Assembly: GCA_050633905.1 (NCBI GenBank)
Contig: JBOEHJ010000039.1
Span: forward strand, 1-64,000
Direction: 5' to 3'
Length of the DNA: 64,000 nt
Source of the DNA: JANQPX01 sp050633905
GTDB lineage: Bacteria; Pseudomonadota; Alphaproteobacteria; Geminicoccales; Geminicoccaceae
A program made the translations under genes and the position numbers. Below the pieces are notes generated by a model, which was not told the DNA's origin, did not search any database, and saw nothing but the letters and a program-made list of their open reading frames with translations. Each line of letters opens with the position of its first letter. Position 1 is the stretch's first letter. Positions 8,708-16,861 of this stretch are shown here, piece after piece.

Positions 8708-9790
8708 ATGCATCCCCTTCTGGGCGCAGACCTTCGTTGCCTGACGCGTTTGCTCTCGCAAAATGGATTGGTTTCAAAATCTGCCCTGCCCATGGTCTTG
8801 GCTGCAGGTTTCTCAGCTCTCGGCCGCCTGCCGATCAGGCTGGGCGAACGCGGCTGGGTCGCTTGGCAAAAGCGTCAAATGGAACCCATGCCGGCACCGA
8901 TCTTTATCATCGGCCATTGGCGTAGCGGCACCACCCATCTCTACAATCTCTTGACCCGGGCCGAATTCGGTTATGTGTCACCGATCGCGGCGGGCATGCC
9001 CCATGAGTTTTTGACACTTGGGCGCTGGCTCAAGCCGTGGCTGATCAACATGTTGCCGAATACACGCTATGTCGATCAGGTGGCGGTACGGGAGAACTCG
9101 CCGCAGGAGGACGAAATTCCGCTTGGCTCCGTGAATCCGATCTCCTTCTATCACGGCATCTATTTTCCCAAGCGCTTCGAGGAGCATTTTGGCCGTGGCA
9201 TGTTCCTCGATGGCTGCTCGGCGGGTGAGATCGACGCCTGGAAAGCAGCCTTCACGCACTTTGTCGAGAAATGCTGGCTTGATCACGGCCAGCGCGTGAT
9301 CATTAAGAATCCCACCTACACAACCCGGATACCGCTCTTGCGTGCCCTTTATCCGGAGGCAGGGTTCATCCATATCTATCGCAACCCCTATGACGTGATA
9401 CGCTCGACCCGGCGTTTTTACCGGGCCCTTGTCAAGCAATTCGCTTGGCAGGCTTTCGATCATCTGGATCTCGATCTTTTCGCGCTGGATGGCTATACGC
9501 GCATGATGGATCAGCTGGAGAATGATCGGCAGAACTTGCCGAACAACCGTTTCATCCAGGTTCGTTATGAAGACCTGGAGATTAACCCATTGATGGAGAT
9601 CAAAAGAATCTATGGGCAATTGGAGTTGGGCGACGTTGCTGCCATCGAACCCTTGATCCAAGCCTATCTTCAGCAGATCACCGGTTTTCAAAAGACGGCC
9701 TTGGAGGTCACCCCGGCCGATCGAGTCTTGGTCGAGGGACCATTGGCCCCTTTTCTCGACCGGCTCGGTTATGTGGCACCTGCCTTTTGA
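8708..9790 (+). CDS. Sulfotransferase family protein
   Basis: 360 aa PAPS-dependent sulfotransferase-fold protein. The 5'-phosphosulfate loop is FIIGHWRSGTTHLYN and the 3'-phosphate-binding motif is HIYRNPYDVIRSTRRFY; a C-terminal KTALEVTPADR stretch probably closes the active site. There is no signal peptide, so it is probably cytoplasmic. The acceptor (lipid, sugar or small molecule) cannot be told from sequence. It stands alone between the TadG-like gene and the SDR gene. About 380 bp of non-coding sequence with an operator-like palindrome follows. Confidence 0.85.
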   Translation: MHPLLGADLRCLTRLLSQNGLVSKSALPMVLAAGFSALGRLPIRLGERGWVAWQKRQMEPMPAPIFIIGHWRSGTTHLYNLLTRAEFGYVSPIAAGMPHEFLTLGRWLKPWLINMLPNTRYVDQVAVRENSPQEDEIPLGSVNPISFYHGIYFPKRFEEHFGRGMFLDGCSAGEIDAWKAAFTHFVEKCWLDHGQRVIIKNPTYTTRIPLLRALYPEAGFIHIYRNPYDVIRSTRRFYRALVKQFAWQAFDHLDLDLFALDGYTRMMDQLENDRQNLPNNRFIQVRYEDLEINPLMEIKRIYGQLELGDVAAIEPLIQAYLQQITGFQKTALEVTPADRVLVEGPLAPFLDRLGYVAPAF

Positions 9791-10172
9791 AACTTGCTGA
9801 TGCTAAGGGATTGATCGATGCAAAAGGTACTTCCGGGATTCCTAGGATTTGCCCGCGTACCGACGGCCTTAGCGATCACCGAGGGACACAAATGATGTGG
9901 TCATACCACTATCAAGTCGTCGAGGCGGTGGAATGGTGTGGGCGCCAGGGGGTGACCATTCAAGAGCGAGACAAAAATGTGACGCCATGCCGGCCGCGAA
10001 CGCGGATCGCGACCATCCCATGTTGATGCCCCTTGAGATTTTTTTCATGACGGAAGATGTTCTTTTTCATGAAACGACATCTGAAGCCTTTTCTTATCGT
10101 TCAGCATCAACCCGCATCAGCGTCCCTGTCCTCGAGCCTTGATCAGGGGCGGCCCTGCCGGCAGGTGGTGCT
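9791..10172. other. Intergenic region with operator-like palindrome
   Basis: About 380 bp between the sulfotransferase stop and the SDR start. Short frames here lack coding character. It contains one copy of the palindromic repeat described at 9891-9909; otherwise nothing recognisable. Confidence 0.5.
9891..9909 (+). repeat. Palindromic box GTGGTCATACCAC, copy 1
   Basis: Perfect inverted repeat GTGGT-CAT-ACCAC at 9897-9909, preceded by AATGAT as in the other copies. The TGGT-N3-ACCA geometry resembles operators of FadR/GntR-family regulators. It lies about 260 bp before the SDR gene. Related copies are at 15607, 16742, 43732 (inverted) and 43931. Confidence 0.6.
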
Positions 10173-11201
10173 TTGACGATCAGTGTCGTTACCGGCGGCA
10201 GCGGTTTCATCGGCCAGCATCTGGTCGATCAACTCTTGGCGCGAGGTGAGACGGTCCGAATTCTAGATCTCGTGCCACCGCCGTATCTCGCAAAAGGTGC
10301 CACCTTCATCCAGGGATCGATCAACGATCAAAGCCTGATCCGAGACGTGATGGATGGCGCACGTCATGTCTATCATACCGCTGCCATACCCCATCTTTGG
10401 ACCCCTGACCCAGCCGCCTATCAAGAGGTCAACGTCAACGGCACCCGAACCGTTTTTGAGGCGGCCCTACATGCCGGCGCCGAACGGATTGTGCATACCT
10501 CAAGCTCCAGCATTCTGAACGGCCGACATCTCGGTGATGGCCGGGTCGTCATCGATGAGCGAGGAGAAACGCGCGAAGATCATCTCTTTGGCCATTATGC
10601 CCGATCAAAATGGCGCGCCGAGCGATTGGCGATGAGCTATACTGATCGTCTGGAGGTTGTCGTTGTATTGCCGACATTGCCTCTTGGTCCTGGTGATCGT
10701 CATATGACACCGCCGACCCGCATGCTGCGCGATTTCATGAATGGCGAGGCCCCGGCATTCATCGATTGCCTGCTCAATATCGTCGATGTGCGCGATGTGG
10801 CAGCAGGTCATGTGCTCGCCTGCGAGCGTGGCCGATCTGGGCAGCGTTTCATTTTGAACCAGCACAGCGTCGCCATGGAGACGTTTCTGCATCACCTAGA
10901 AAACCTCACCGGGTCAGTGATGCCGAGCTGGCGCATTCCCAAAGCGGTGGCATTGATTGCAAGTGCCGCCAATGAGGCCTGGTCCACATGCGTCAGCAAA
11001 AGGGCACCGAAGGCACCTCTTGCGGGAACGCGCATGGGGCTAAAGCGGGTGAGTTTTGACAACCACCTTGCGCGCTCGGCCCTCAATTTTCCCGAAACAC
11101 CGCTTCTCAAGACCCTGATCGATGCCGTGAGTTGGCTTGCTGAAGCAGGCCGCATCGTGATTTCGGAAGAAAAGTCGTCATTGGTCCTGAGTGAACGTTA
11201 A
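10173..11201 (+). CDS. NAD(P)-dependent epimerase/dehydratase (extended SDR, 3-beta-HSD-like)
   Basis: 342 aa extended short-chain dehydrogenase. The Rossmann fold begins at VVTGGSGFIGQH; the catalytic tyrosine and lysine are in HYARSKWRAE, with an upstream serine in TSSSSILNG. The architecture and the GTRTVFEAAL segment fit the 3-beta-hydroxysteroid dehydrogenase/dihydroflavonol reductase-like branch. The start is a TTG with AGGTGG close upstream; no other in-frame start keeps the nucleotide-binding motif so near the N-terminus. The substrate is unknown. It is transcribed alone, in the same direction as the YHS and bufferin genes. Confidence 0.8.
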   Translation: MTISVVTGGSGFIGQHLVDQLLARGETVRILDLVPPPYLAKGATFIQGSINDQSLIRDVMDGARHVYHTAAIPHLWTPDPAAYQEVNVNGTRTVFEAALHAGAERIVHTSSSSILNGRHLGDGRVVIDERGETREDHLFGHYARSKWRAERLAMSYTDRLEVVVVLPTLPLGPGDRHMTPPTRMLRDFMNGEAPAFIDCLLNIVDVRDVAAGHVLACERGRSGQRFILNQHSVAMETFLHHLENLTGSVMPSWRIPKAVALIASAANEAWSTCVSKRAPKAPLAGTRMGLKRVSFDNHLARSALNFPETPLLKTLIDAVSWLAEAGRIVISEEKSSLVLSER

Positions 11202-11369
11202 CAAGTTGAACGCTAACGATATTGATGAGCTAGATCCTGCAAAGGTTCTCGAACATGTCGTCGTTCGCTCGCGCCGACTTCACGCTGTCGTGTGAAACTG
11301 CGAATTGCATTTTTTCGCAGATGGTGGGATGCATCGTTATCGAACAAGCCATACCTGGAGGAACCCAAT

Positions 11370-11912
11370 TTGCGCTACCTAACTCTGGTTTCGGCGGCGG
11401 CAACGGTGATGTTTGCTGGCGCTGCTTATGCTGGCCCTCAATACGTCGACGAAAGCAAGTTTGCGATCAGCGGTTATGATGCCGTTGCGTATCATGAGCT
11501 CGAACAGTCCCCGGTCGGCCAAAGTCAGCCGGAAGCGGTGCCTGGCCGTACGGACATTACGGCGGAGTATAACGGCTCCACTTGGGCGTTTGCATCCGAA
11601 GCCAACCGCGACACGTTTTTAGCTGATCCCGCCAAATATGCGCCGCAATATGATGGCCACTGCGCCTATGGCGTTGCCCAGGGCGGCAAGGTCCCCGGCA
11701 ATCCCAATCTTTGGCGCATCGTTGACGGCAAGCTCTATCTGAACATCAACCCACCGGTCGTCGGTTTCTGGGAAGAAGATATTCCAGGCCAGATCAGCAC
11801 GGCTGAAGGCAATTGGACCAGCCTGGAGGATCAAGCTGCATCCGCCAAGAGCTGGAAGACCATTAAGGCTAACGACAGCACCTATACCCAAAACGCACCG
11901 GTTGGTGGTTGA
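11370..11912 (+). CDS. Secreted YHS-domain protein
   Basis: About 180 aa with a signal peptide (LTLVSAAATVMFAGAAYA) when translation starts at the TTG at 11370, which has GGAGG eight bases upstream. The mature protein carries a YHS-type domain (KFAISGYDAVAYH through DPAKYAPQYDGHCAYGVA) and a C-terminal LWRIVDGKLYLNIN stretch, as in periplasmic 'YHS domain (seleno)protein' families thought to bind metals. It sits 97 bp before the bufferin precursor gene and may share its metal-related role. The longer frame from 11292 would put arginines before the signal and is less likely. Confidence 0.8.
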   Translation: MRYLTLVSAAATVMFAGAAYAGPQYVDESKFAISGYDAVAYHELEQSPVGQSQPEAVPGRTDITAEYNGSTWAFASEANRDTFLADPAKYAPQYDGHCAYGVAQGGKVPGNPNLWRIVDGKLYLNINPPVVGFWEEDIPGQISTAEGNWTSLEDQAASAKSWKTIKANDSTYTQNAPVGG

Positions 11913-12009
11913 GGGCTCTTAACCTTTGGCCAAGTCAATCTATAACTGATAGCGCGATCGGTCATCATCGCCGGTCGCGCCTTCTAGCTTGTCGATCATG
12001 GAGATGACA

Positions 12010-12339
12010 ATGAGTTCCAAGACCACGCTTCTAACCTCGGCGATGGTGGCAGGCGCCGTCGCAGTTGCGCTCTCGACCGGCGGCTCTCAGCCCGCCGAGG
12101 CGCAAGCCAAGGAAAAATGCTACGGCATCTCGCTCGCCGGCCAAAATGACTGCGCGGCTGGCCCGGGCACCACATGTGCCGGCACGTCGACCATCGACTA
12201 CCAGGGCAATGCCTGGACCTTAGTCCCCGGCGGTGACTGCGAGAAATACGGTACCGACGGACAGACTGCCGAATACGAACTGCCTGAAGGTCGCAAAGGG
12301 TCGCTCGAAGCTTTAGAGCGTGATTTGCCGACCGGCTGA
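12010..12339 (+). CDS. bufA: Bufferin-type RiPP precursor (DUF2282, BufA1 family)
   Basis: 109 aa precursor with a Sec signal peptide (residues 1-33, ending AEAQA) and four cysteines at about 37, 48, 56 and 77. The stretch from EKCYGISLAG through DCAAGPGTTCAGTS to DYQGNAWTLVPGGDC is the DUF2282 signature. In Caulobacter such precursors are bufferins: their cysteines are converted to thiooxazoles by an MNIO enzyme, and the exported peptide sequesters copper in the periplasm. Start ATG at 12010 with GGAG six bases upstream; two earlier ATGs are less well placed. Followed at once by bufB, bufC and a DoxX gene. The function is inferred from family and operon; the modification is not visible in DNA. 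Confidence 0.88.
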   Translation: MSSKTTLLTSAMVAGAVAVALSTGGSQPAEAQAKEKCYGISLAGQNDCAAGPGTTCAGTSTIDYQGNAWTLVPGGDCEKYGTDGQTAEYELPEGRKGSLEALERDLPTG

Positions 12340-12390
12340 TTTTTCTAGGTCAAGTGACAGCCACGTTCCCTGTCGTTGAAGGTAAGATCA

Positions 12391-13239
12391 ATGCCCCGTC
12401 CCGAGAACATTCCGGCCAAAGCCGGCGTAGGCTTGAAGGCGGAGCATTACCAGCCGATTTTGGCGACCAAGCCGAATATTGGCTGGTTCGAGATCCATGC
12501 CGAAAACTACATGGGCGCCGGTGGCCCACCTCATCACTTTCTTGAGCAGATCCGAGAGCTCTACCCCATCTCGTTACATGGGGTCGGGCTCTCGATCGGC
12601 TCGGATGAGCCGCTGGATAAGGATCACTTGGAGCGCTTGAAGCTGTTGAACGAGCGCTACAAGCCGGGCCTGTTCAGCGAGCATCTTGCCTGGTCTACCC
12701 ACGAAGGTGTCTACTTCAACGACCTGCTGCCGGTTCCCTACACCGAGGAGACCGTGCAAAGGGTCGCTGGCCATGTCGGCGAGGTACAGGATGTGCTTGG
12801 ACGGCAGATGCTGCTCGAGAATCCGTCCACCTATGTGACCTTCGAAGACAGTACGATGAGCGAGATCGCATTCCTGCAAGCTGTTGTTGACAAATCAGGC
12901 TGTGGGCTCCTGTTGGATGTCAACAATGTCTTCGTCTCGGCGGTCAATCACGGCTTTTCGCCGGAACACTACATCGACAATTTCCCCTTGGACCTAGTCG
13001 GCGAAATCCATCTCGGTGGTCATGCGGAAGATCAAGACGACCAAGGCGACCGTCTTTTGATTGATGCTCATGATCGGGAGATCATCGATCCGGTCTGGTC
13101 ACTCTATGCGCGTGTAATCAAGAGCAGCGACCAGCGACCGACCCTGGTCGAGTGGGACAATGATGTCCCGGCCTGGGATGTCCTTTTCGCCGAAGCTCTG
13201 CGCGCTGATCAAGTGCTGCAACAGGAAGCCCAAATATAA
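12391..13239 (+). CDS. bufB: MNIO-family RiPP maturase (DUF692, BufB)
   Basis: 282 aa TIM-barrel multinuclear non-haem iron-dependent oxidative enzyme, the family that includes MbnB of methanobactin synthesis. All metal-ligand motifs can be found: LHGVGLSIGS (H63), SEHLAWS (E97, H98), LENPSTY (E143), LLLDVNNV (D176) with H187, EIHLGGH (H207, H211), and LVEWDND (E254). It should modify the BufA cysteines in the cytoplasm before export. The ATG at 12391 follows AAGGT; an in-frame TTG five codons earlier is possible. It lies 51 bp after bufA and 5 bp before bufC. Confidence 0.93.
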   Translation: MPRPENIPAKAGVGLKAEHYQPILATKPNIGWFEIHAENYMGAGGPPHHFLEQIRELYPISLHGVGLSIGSDEPLDKDHLERLKLLNERYKPGLFSEHLAWSTHEGVYFNDLLPVPYTEETVQRVAGHVGEVQDVLGRQMLLENPSTYVTFEDSTMSEIAFLQAVVDKSGCGLLLDVNNVFVSAVNHGFSPEHYIDNFPLDLVGEIHLGGHAEDQDDQGDRLLIDAHDREIIDPVWSLYARVIKSSDQRPTLVEWDNDVPAWDVLFAEALRADQVLQQEAQI

Positions 13240-13244
13240 AGTTG

Positions 13245-14006
13245 ATGCGCTCGCTTTTTGACACACAACACGGCTTCATCGATGCCCTGAAGCATCCGGA
13301 CCGAGCCGCCCCGGATGCATTGGCAAAGTCTAAGGGGCAGCCGCCGAATCGTCGCTTCGATGTTTATCGAAACAATGTCGTCGTCGGCATGATCGAAGGG
13401 CTGCGCGCGACGTTTCCCGCAGTCGAGCGGCTGGTCGGCGAGAAATTCTTCAGCGCGACTTCCCGCGCTTATCTGGACGACGAACCGCCGACATCGCCGC
13501 TTTTGTTTCGTTATGGCAAGACCTTCGGCGACTTTCTCGACAGCTTTCCGCCGGCGGCCTCCGTGCCCTATCTTGGCGATGTCGCACGCTTAGAATGGGC
13601 GCGCTTAGAGGCCTATCACGCGGCCGATCAGGTGCCACTTGCGATCGAAGCCTTAGGCAAACTGCCAGAGGACAAAGTAGGGCAGGCGACCTTCATCCTT
13701 CATCCCTCGTTTTCGCTCATCAGATCACGTTGGCCGGTCGTGTCCCTTTGGGCGGCGAGCACGGACCGCGGCAGCTCCGATGATGTAGAGATGACAAGGC
13801 CAGAAGAAGCGGTGGTTATTCGACCGAAAATGGAGGTCGATACACGGTTGCTTCCTGCCGGTGGTTTTTCCCTGATGAACGCGTTAAAAGATGGCGCCAC
13901 GCTCGAACAGGCTGCGTCGATGGTAGCGAAGACGACGGAAAAATTCGACTTGGTGCCCCACCTTCAAGGGCTTTTCGAGATAGGGGTGGTGGTCACCATC
14001 GAATGA
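13245..14006 (+). CDS. bufC: DUF2063 RiPP-recognition partner (BufC)
   Basis: 253 aa. The N-terminal half matches the DUF2063 / HvfC-BufC domain: RRFDVYRNNVVVGMIEGLRA, FPAVERLVGEKFF and PYLGDVARLEWARLEAYHA. The C-terminal half is a winged-helix-like region. In characterised systems this protein binds the precursor leader and delivers it to the MNIO enzyme. It starts 5 bp after the bufB stop, so the two are almost certainly co-translated. An in-frame TTG just before the ATG is an alternative start. The old label 'putative DNA-binding' for this family is probably misleading here. Confidence 0.9.
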   Translation: MRSLFDTQHGFIDALKHPDRAAPDALAKSKGQPPNRRFDVYRNNVVVGMIEGLRATFPAVERLVGEKFFSATSRAYLDDEPPTSPLLFRYGKTFGDFLDSFPPAASVPYLGDVARLEWARLEAYHAADQVPLAIEALGKLPEDKVGQATFILHPSFSLIRSRWPVVSLWAASTDRGSSDDVEMTRPEEAVVIRPKMEVDTRLLPAGGFSLMNALKDGATLEQAASMVAKTTEKFDLVPHLQGLFEIGVVVTIE

Positions 14007-14035
14007 GAACATTCAAGAGTTAAGGAAACGGATCG

Positions 14036-14629
14036 ATGTTCAGCTTCATTCCCAATTTACATGACAAGGTCTTTGGTGGTTTACAAAATGGACTGCAAGA
14101 TTGGTTTCTCGGCCTCTTCGCTCGTCTGGTATTCGCCGCCGTGTTGTTCGTGTATTTCTTCAATTCGGCCATGACCAAAATCGGCGAAGGCGCGTTTGGT
14201 TTTCTCACCGTTACCGACAATGCCTATTTCCAGATCTTGCCATCCGTTGTTGAACGTTATGAATTCGATGTTTCCCAGGTTCCCGTCTTTCCCTACAAGC
14301 TGATCGTCATGGCCGGCACCTATGGCGAGATCATCTTGCCGATCCTGATCGTTATCGGCCTGTTCACCCGGATTGCAGCCTTGGGGATGATTGGCTTTGT
14401 GTTGGTGCAAAGCTACGTCGATATCGCCTTTCATGGTGCTGACGAGAAAACCATCGGTGCCTGGTTCGATCGCCTGTCAGACTCAGTTATTTCAGACCAG
14501 CGCGCCCTCTGGGTCTTTTTGTTGGTTTATCTCGTGCTTCGTGGTGCTGGAGCGGTTTCGCTGGATTATCTGTTCGGCGGTAGAAGGTCTGCGGTACCCT
14601 CATCGCGCTATGATAGAGTGACAGCATAG
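14036..14629 (+). CDS. DoxX-family membrane protein of the bufferin operon
   Basis: 197 aa with four predicted membrane helices: around LVFAAVLFVYFF, the stretch IVMAGTYGEIILPILIVIG, AALGMIGFVLVQSYVDIA, and ALWVFLLVYLVL. The YGEIILPILIVIGLFTRIAAL stretch (about residues 96-116) is typical of DoxX proteins, which often close bufA-B-C operons. AAGGA lies eight bases before the ATG, and the gene starts 30 bp after bufC. Its role is unsettled; a redox or membrane-partner function in handling the peptide or its metal is inferred from context. Confidence 0.85.
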   Translation: MFSFIPNLHDKVFGGLQNGLQDWFLGLFARLVFAAVLFVYFFNSAMTKIGEGAFGFLTVTDNAYFQILPSVVERYEFDVSQVPVFPYKLIVMAGTYGEIILPILIVIGLFTRIAALGMIGFVLVQSYVDIAFHGADEKTIGAWFDRLSDSVISDQRALWVFLLVYLVLRGAGAVSLDYLFGGRRSAVPSSRYDRVTA

Positions 14630-15039
14630 CCTGACGAGAAACCACCAAGCCTGCGACGCGCTCGACCGGTGACTGGAGCTTTTTCTGATCAGATGGAAAT
14701 AACTGATCAGAATTCGCTCTGGAGCGAGTCCCGATGAGGTGGAACCACCCCTGATCAGCCGATCCGCTCTGAAAAGGTGCGGAAAGAGCCTCACGCATCT
14801 GACAACGGTCCCCTAAGAGGTGACCAAGCGTTGCTAGATCGGCCGACCTGCTCCTCACCTTATCCCATCAGGTGGCGGCCATGCGCCGACCACGGACTGA
14901 AGAGAGAGTTCGGCGACAGGATCAAAACTCAATAAGAGGGTTGACCAATCAGTGCCGGTTACAGAAGAGCGTGGTGACAAGTCCGCCTCGATGGTCTGTC
15001 GCGAAAGCACGTGTCAACTATTCATCACTAGGCTCGGCG

Positions 15040-15180
15040 ATGAGCCCTGAGAGTCTGAACCTTCGCCCCACTTTCCTGTGGGTGGGCGGACCCCGAGGAT
15101 TCCATGGACCAGGAAGCAACGTTTAATGTCCGCAAGTTAAGGATTCATTTACTCTGGACAGAAAAACGCCTGAACGAATA
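15040..15180 (+). repeat. Diverged intergenic palindromic repeat, copy 1
   Basis: Contains GGGCGGAC ... CCATGGAC followed about 60 bp later by CTCTGGACAG and AACGCCTG, matching in order the segments at 41095-41190. The left arm of the hairpin seen in the 41 kb copy is poorly preserved here. Roughly 60 percent of positions agree by eye over the right half. Confidence 0.5.
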
Positions 15181-15301
15181 TCACCACACCCTAGAGGCAC
15201 GCGCCATTGGGGCGTCTATGTTTGTGGGCGACAGCAACTGATCCATCAAACCTGGATCCGGTCTGGTGTCCTGATGTCGGCGTTCATTCAATCCAAGCTG
15301 G

Positions 15302-15320
15302 TTAAGCTCATGTTAACCAT
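15302..15320 (+). promoter_or_regulatory. CtrA-like full binding motif
   Basis: TTAA, seven bases, then TTAACCAT: this fits the alphaproteobacterial CtrA consensus TTAA-N7-TTAA(C). No gene start lies close on either strand (nearest is more than 800 bp away), so it may be fortuitous or may serve an unannotated transcript in this repeat-rich gap. Confidence 0.3.
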
Positions 15321-15340
15321 GCCCTGACATCTTTCCTCGT

Positions 15341-15415
15341 GGTTCATGGGGTCCTGGGAATCCGCCCGCCTGCCGGAAAGGATAGGCTCGGATTCCCTGG
15401 GGATCAGCATGATGA
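15341..15415 (+). repeat. Palindromic repeat, copy 2
   Basis: Imperfect hairpin: the left arm TCATGGGGTCCTGGGAATCC pairs with the right arm CGGATTCCCTGGGGATCAG plus CATGA. The core TCCTGGGAATCCG is identical to that at 41061-41073, so this is a second member of the same family. Confidence 0.6.
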
Positions 15416-15551
15416 AGCTCGCGAGTTAAGAATATGGTAACGCTGGCGTTCGACCCAAGCATGGCCCGAGGCAATCGAATGAAATTTAATGTCAGGAGAG
15501 TAGTGGCGTGTTTTCCTGGGAAAAATCTTGAGGCCATCCCGACAAAGGACC

Positions 15552-15619
15552 GTATGCCTTTGGATTTCCAGACTCTTTCTTCGACGGCTGCGGGAAACAA
15601 AATGATGTGGTCACACCAT
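15552..15619 (+). repeat. Palindromic box, copy 2, with 5' flank
   Basis: TGGT-CAC-ACCA at 15608-15618, overlapping the stop codon of the nitroreductase gene. The preceding 55 bases (TTGGATTTCCAG ... CTCTTTCTTCG ... GGCTG) align with those before the box at 43931, at roughly 70 percent identity by eye. The repeat unit is therefore longer than the palindrome. Confidence 0.6.
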
Positions 15620-16207
15620 AGACTGCAAGCTCGTTGGGAAGCTGACCACCTCGTCGAATGCTGGCCTCGGCCGCTCATGGGGCGGTTCGGCTGCCGTACC
15701 GATCGAGATGAATCCGATGATATGCTGATCCGATGGAACCCCAAGTGCTTGCTTGACGCGCGGGTCATAGGCCGGCCATTCAGTTAGCCATTGCGCGGCG
15801 AAGCCTAAGAGCGTTGCGGCATTCAGCAGGTTCTGACAGACAGCACCGCAGGATAGCAGCTGTTCGACTTCCGGGATTTTGTGGTCAAAATGGAGACGGC
15901 TACTGACTGCGATGAGCACCGGTGCTCGGCTCGGCCGCGCTCGCTCGGCCAGGATCTGATCATCTCTGGCCTCGGGGTTCGCCCTTGCATAGACGTTTGC
16001 CTGTAAGTCGCCGAGCATGACTTGGGTGGATTTTCCCAAGACCTGTAGCCGCCAGGGACTGATCTTGCCATGATCGGGAACACGGATACCGGCCTTCAAG
16101 ATCATGACCAGCTCATGATCGGATGGGCCGGGCTCTCGAATATTCTTCGCCACGACCGAACGTCGCTGCAACAAGCTTTCGATTGCTGAGGGATGAGACG
16201 GGTTCAA
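15611..16207 (-). CDS. Nitroreductase family protein
   Basis: 198 aa FMN-dependent NAD(P)H oxidoreductase of the small YdjA/RutE-like type. Features: the N-terminal FMN phosphate-binding RRSVVAKNI (arginine pair near 15-16), VPDHGKISPWRLQVL, AVCQNLLNAATLLGFAAQW and the C-terminal GFISIGTAAE. The length is typical of the single-domain subgroup. It is transcribed alone. The stop codon falls inside a copy of the palindromic repeat, so the last residues (about QSMV) may derive from repeat sequence. The physiological substrate is unknown. Confidence 0.85.
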   Translation of the reverse strand: MNPSHPSAIESLLQRRSVVAKNIREPGPSDHELVMILKAGIRVPDHGKISPWRLQVLGKSTQVMLGDLQANVYARANPEARDDQILAERARPSRAPVLIAVSSRLHFDHKIPEVEQLLSCGAVCQNLLNAATLLGFAAQWLTEWPAYDPRVKQALGVPSDQHIIGFISIGTAAEPPHERPRPAFDEVVSFPTSLQSMV

Positions 16208-16429
16208 GGAACAGCCTCCTGGCGTGGTTGCGGGTGATGAAGCATTGTCTCTCTGTCTCTCTCATACGTTCCGCTGAAATGCTACGGCAATCGGAAGGTC
16301 CGGGTATTCGAAGAAAATGAATCAACTGTGATCCCGGTCATGTCGCGTTCATCTATCCCGAAGCAGAATATAATGACGAGCCAGTCATTTTGAGTACGGC
16401 TTGGCTGAGGAAACGCGGAGGGCGGTATC

Positions 16430-16642
16430 ATGCAAATGATCAACGAGTCTGGCGTACAACATTGTATTAAAGGCGAGCGGGTCGAGAACTTGTACGATCG
16501 TGACATCGCAGAGAAGGCCGAAATTAATCTTCTGACCAAGGTCGGCAAGAGTGGTGTCGAGAGTTTTTCCCTGGCATGGCTGATGATCGATCGCCAATGG
16601 CAAATCGTCGCCTTCGCCACCAGCGACCCGCTGGACGGTTAA
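16430..16642 (+). CDS. Small hypothetical protein, possible NTF2-like fragment
   Basis: 70 aa frame with a strong ribosome-binding site (GGAGGG about eight bases before ATG) and codon choice like neighbouring genes. The ending, SFSLAWLMIDRQWQIVAFA, resembles the last two strands of SnoaL/DUF4440 (NTF2-like) proteins, but the usual N-terminal helices are missing. It could be a decayed remnant or a genuine small protein. Weak resemblance only. Confidence 0.4.
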   Translation: MQMINESGVQHCIKGERVENLYDRDIAEKAEINLLTKVGKSGVESFSLAWLMIDRQWQIVAFATSDPLDG

Positions 16643-16699
16643 CTTCTAGTCCGAGTGATGCACACGACACATCATCGGGAATCATTCAAGGATCTGCGA

Positions 16700-16754
16700 G
16701 GGCCTTGGTACGTTCATCGAAGGCGGCGAGCACTCAATGATGCGGTCACACCAG
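16700..16754 (+). repeat. Palindromic box, copy 3, with 5' flank
   Basis: GCGGTCACACCAG at 16742-16754 preceded by CGAAGGCGGCGAG and AATGAT, matching the flank of the 15.6 kb copy. The left arm has one change from consensus. It lies about 110 bp before the aldo/keto reductase start. Confidence 0.5.
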
Positions 16755-16861
16755 GACGTGTGGCCTCGCTTTGTTGTGAGGGCGACCCGGTTGCCAGAGA
16801 CGTCTTGGAAGACCATGTTCTGCGGAGTTGACAATCATCGTCGGCAAGCGGGACAAGGTGG

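Larger units (their letters stand above)
14630..15610. other. Repeat-rich gene-free region
   Basis: About 980 bp without a supportable gene; the frames present are short and out of step with local codon use. It holds CTGATCAG repeats near 14685-14760, two members of an imperfect palindromic repeat family (15040-15180 and 15341-15415), a CtrA-like box at 15302, and a palindromic box with its conserved 5' flank at 15552-15619. The concentration of repeats suggests a site that accumulates insertions. No tRNA is evident. Confidence 0.6.

Noticed and set aside
9787..10026. 79-codon frame after the sulfotransferase
   Set aside because: It starts at a TTG overlapping the sulfotransferase stop and reads through the palindromic repeat; no coding character.
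14872..15126. 84-codon frame in the repeat-rich gap
   Set aside because: Runs into repeat copy 1, low-complexity basic protein, no ribosome-binding site.
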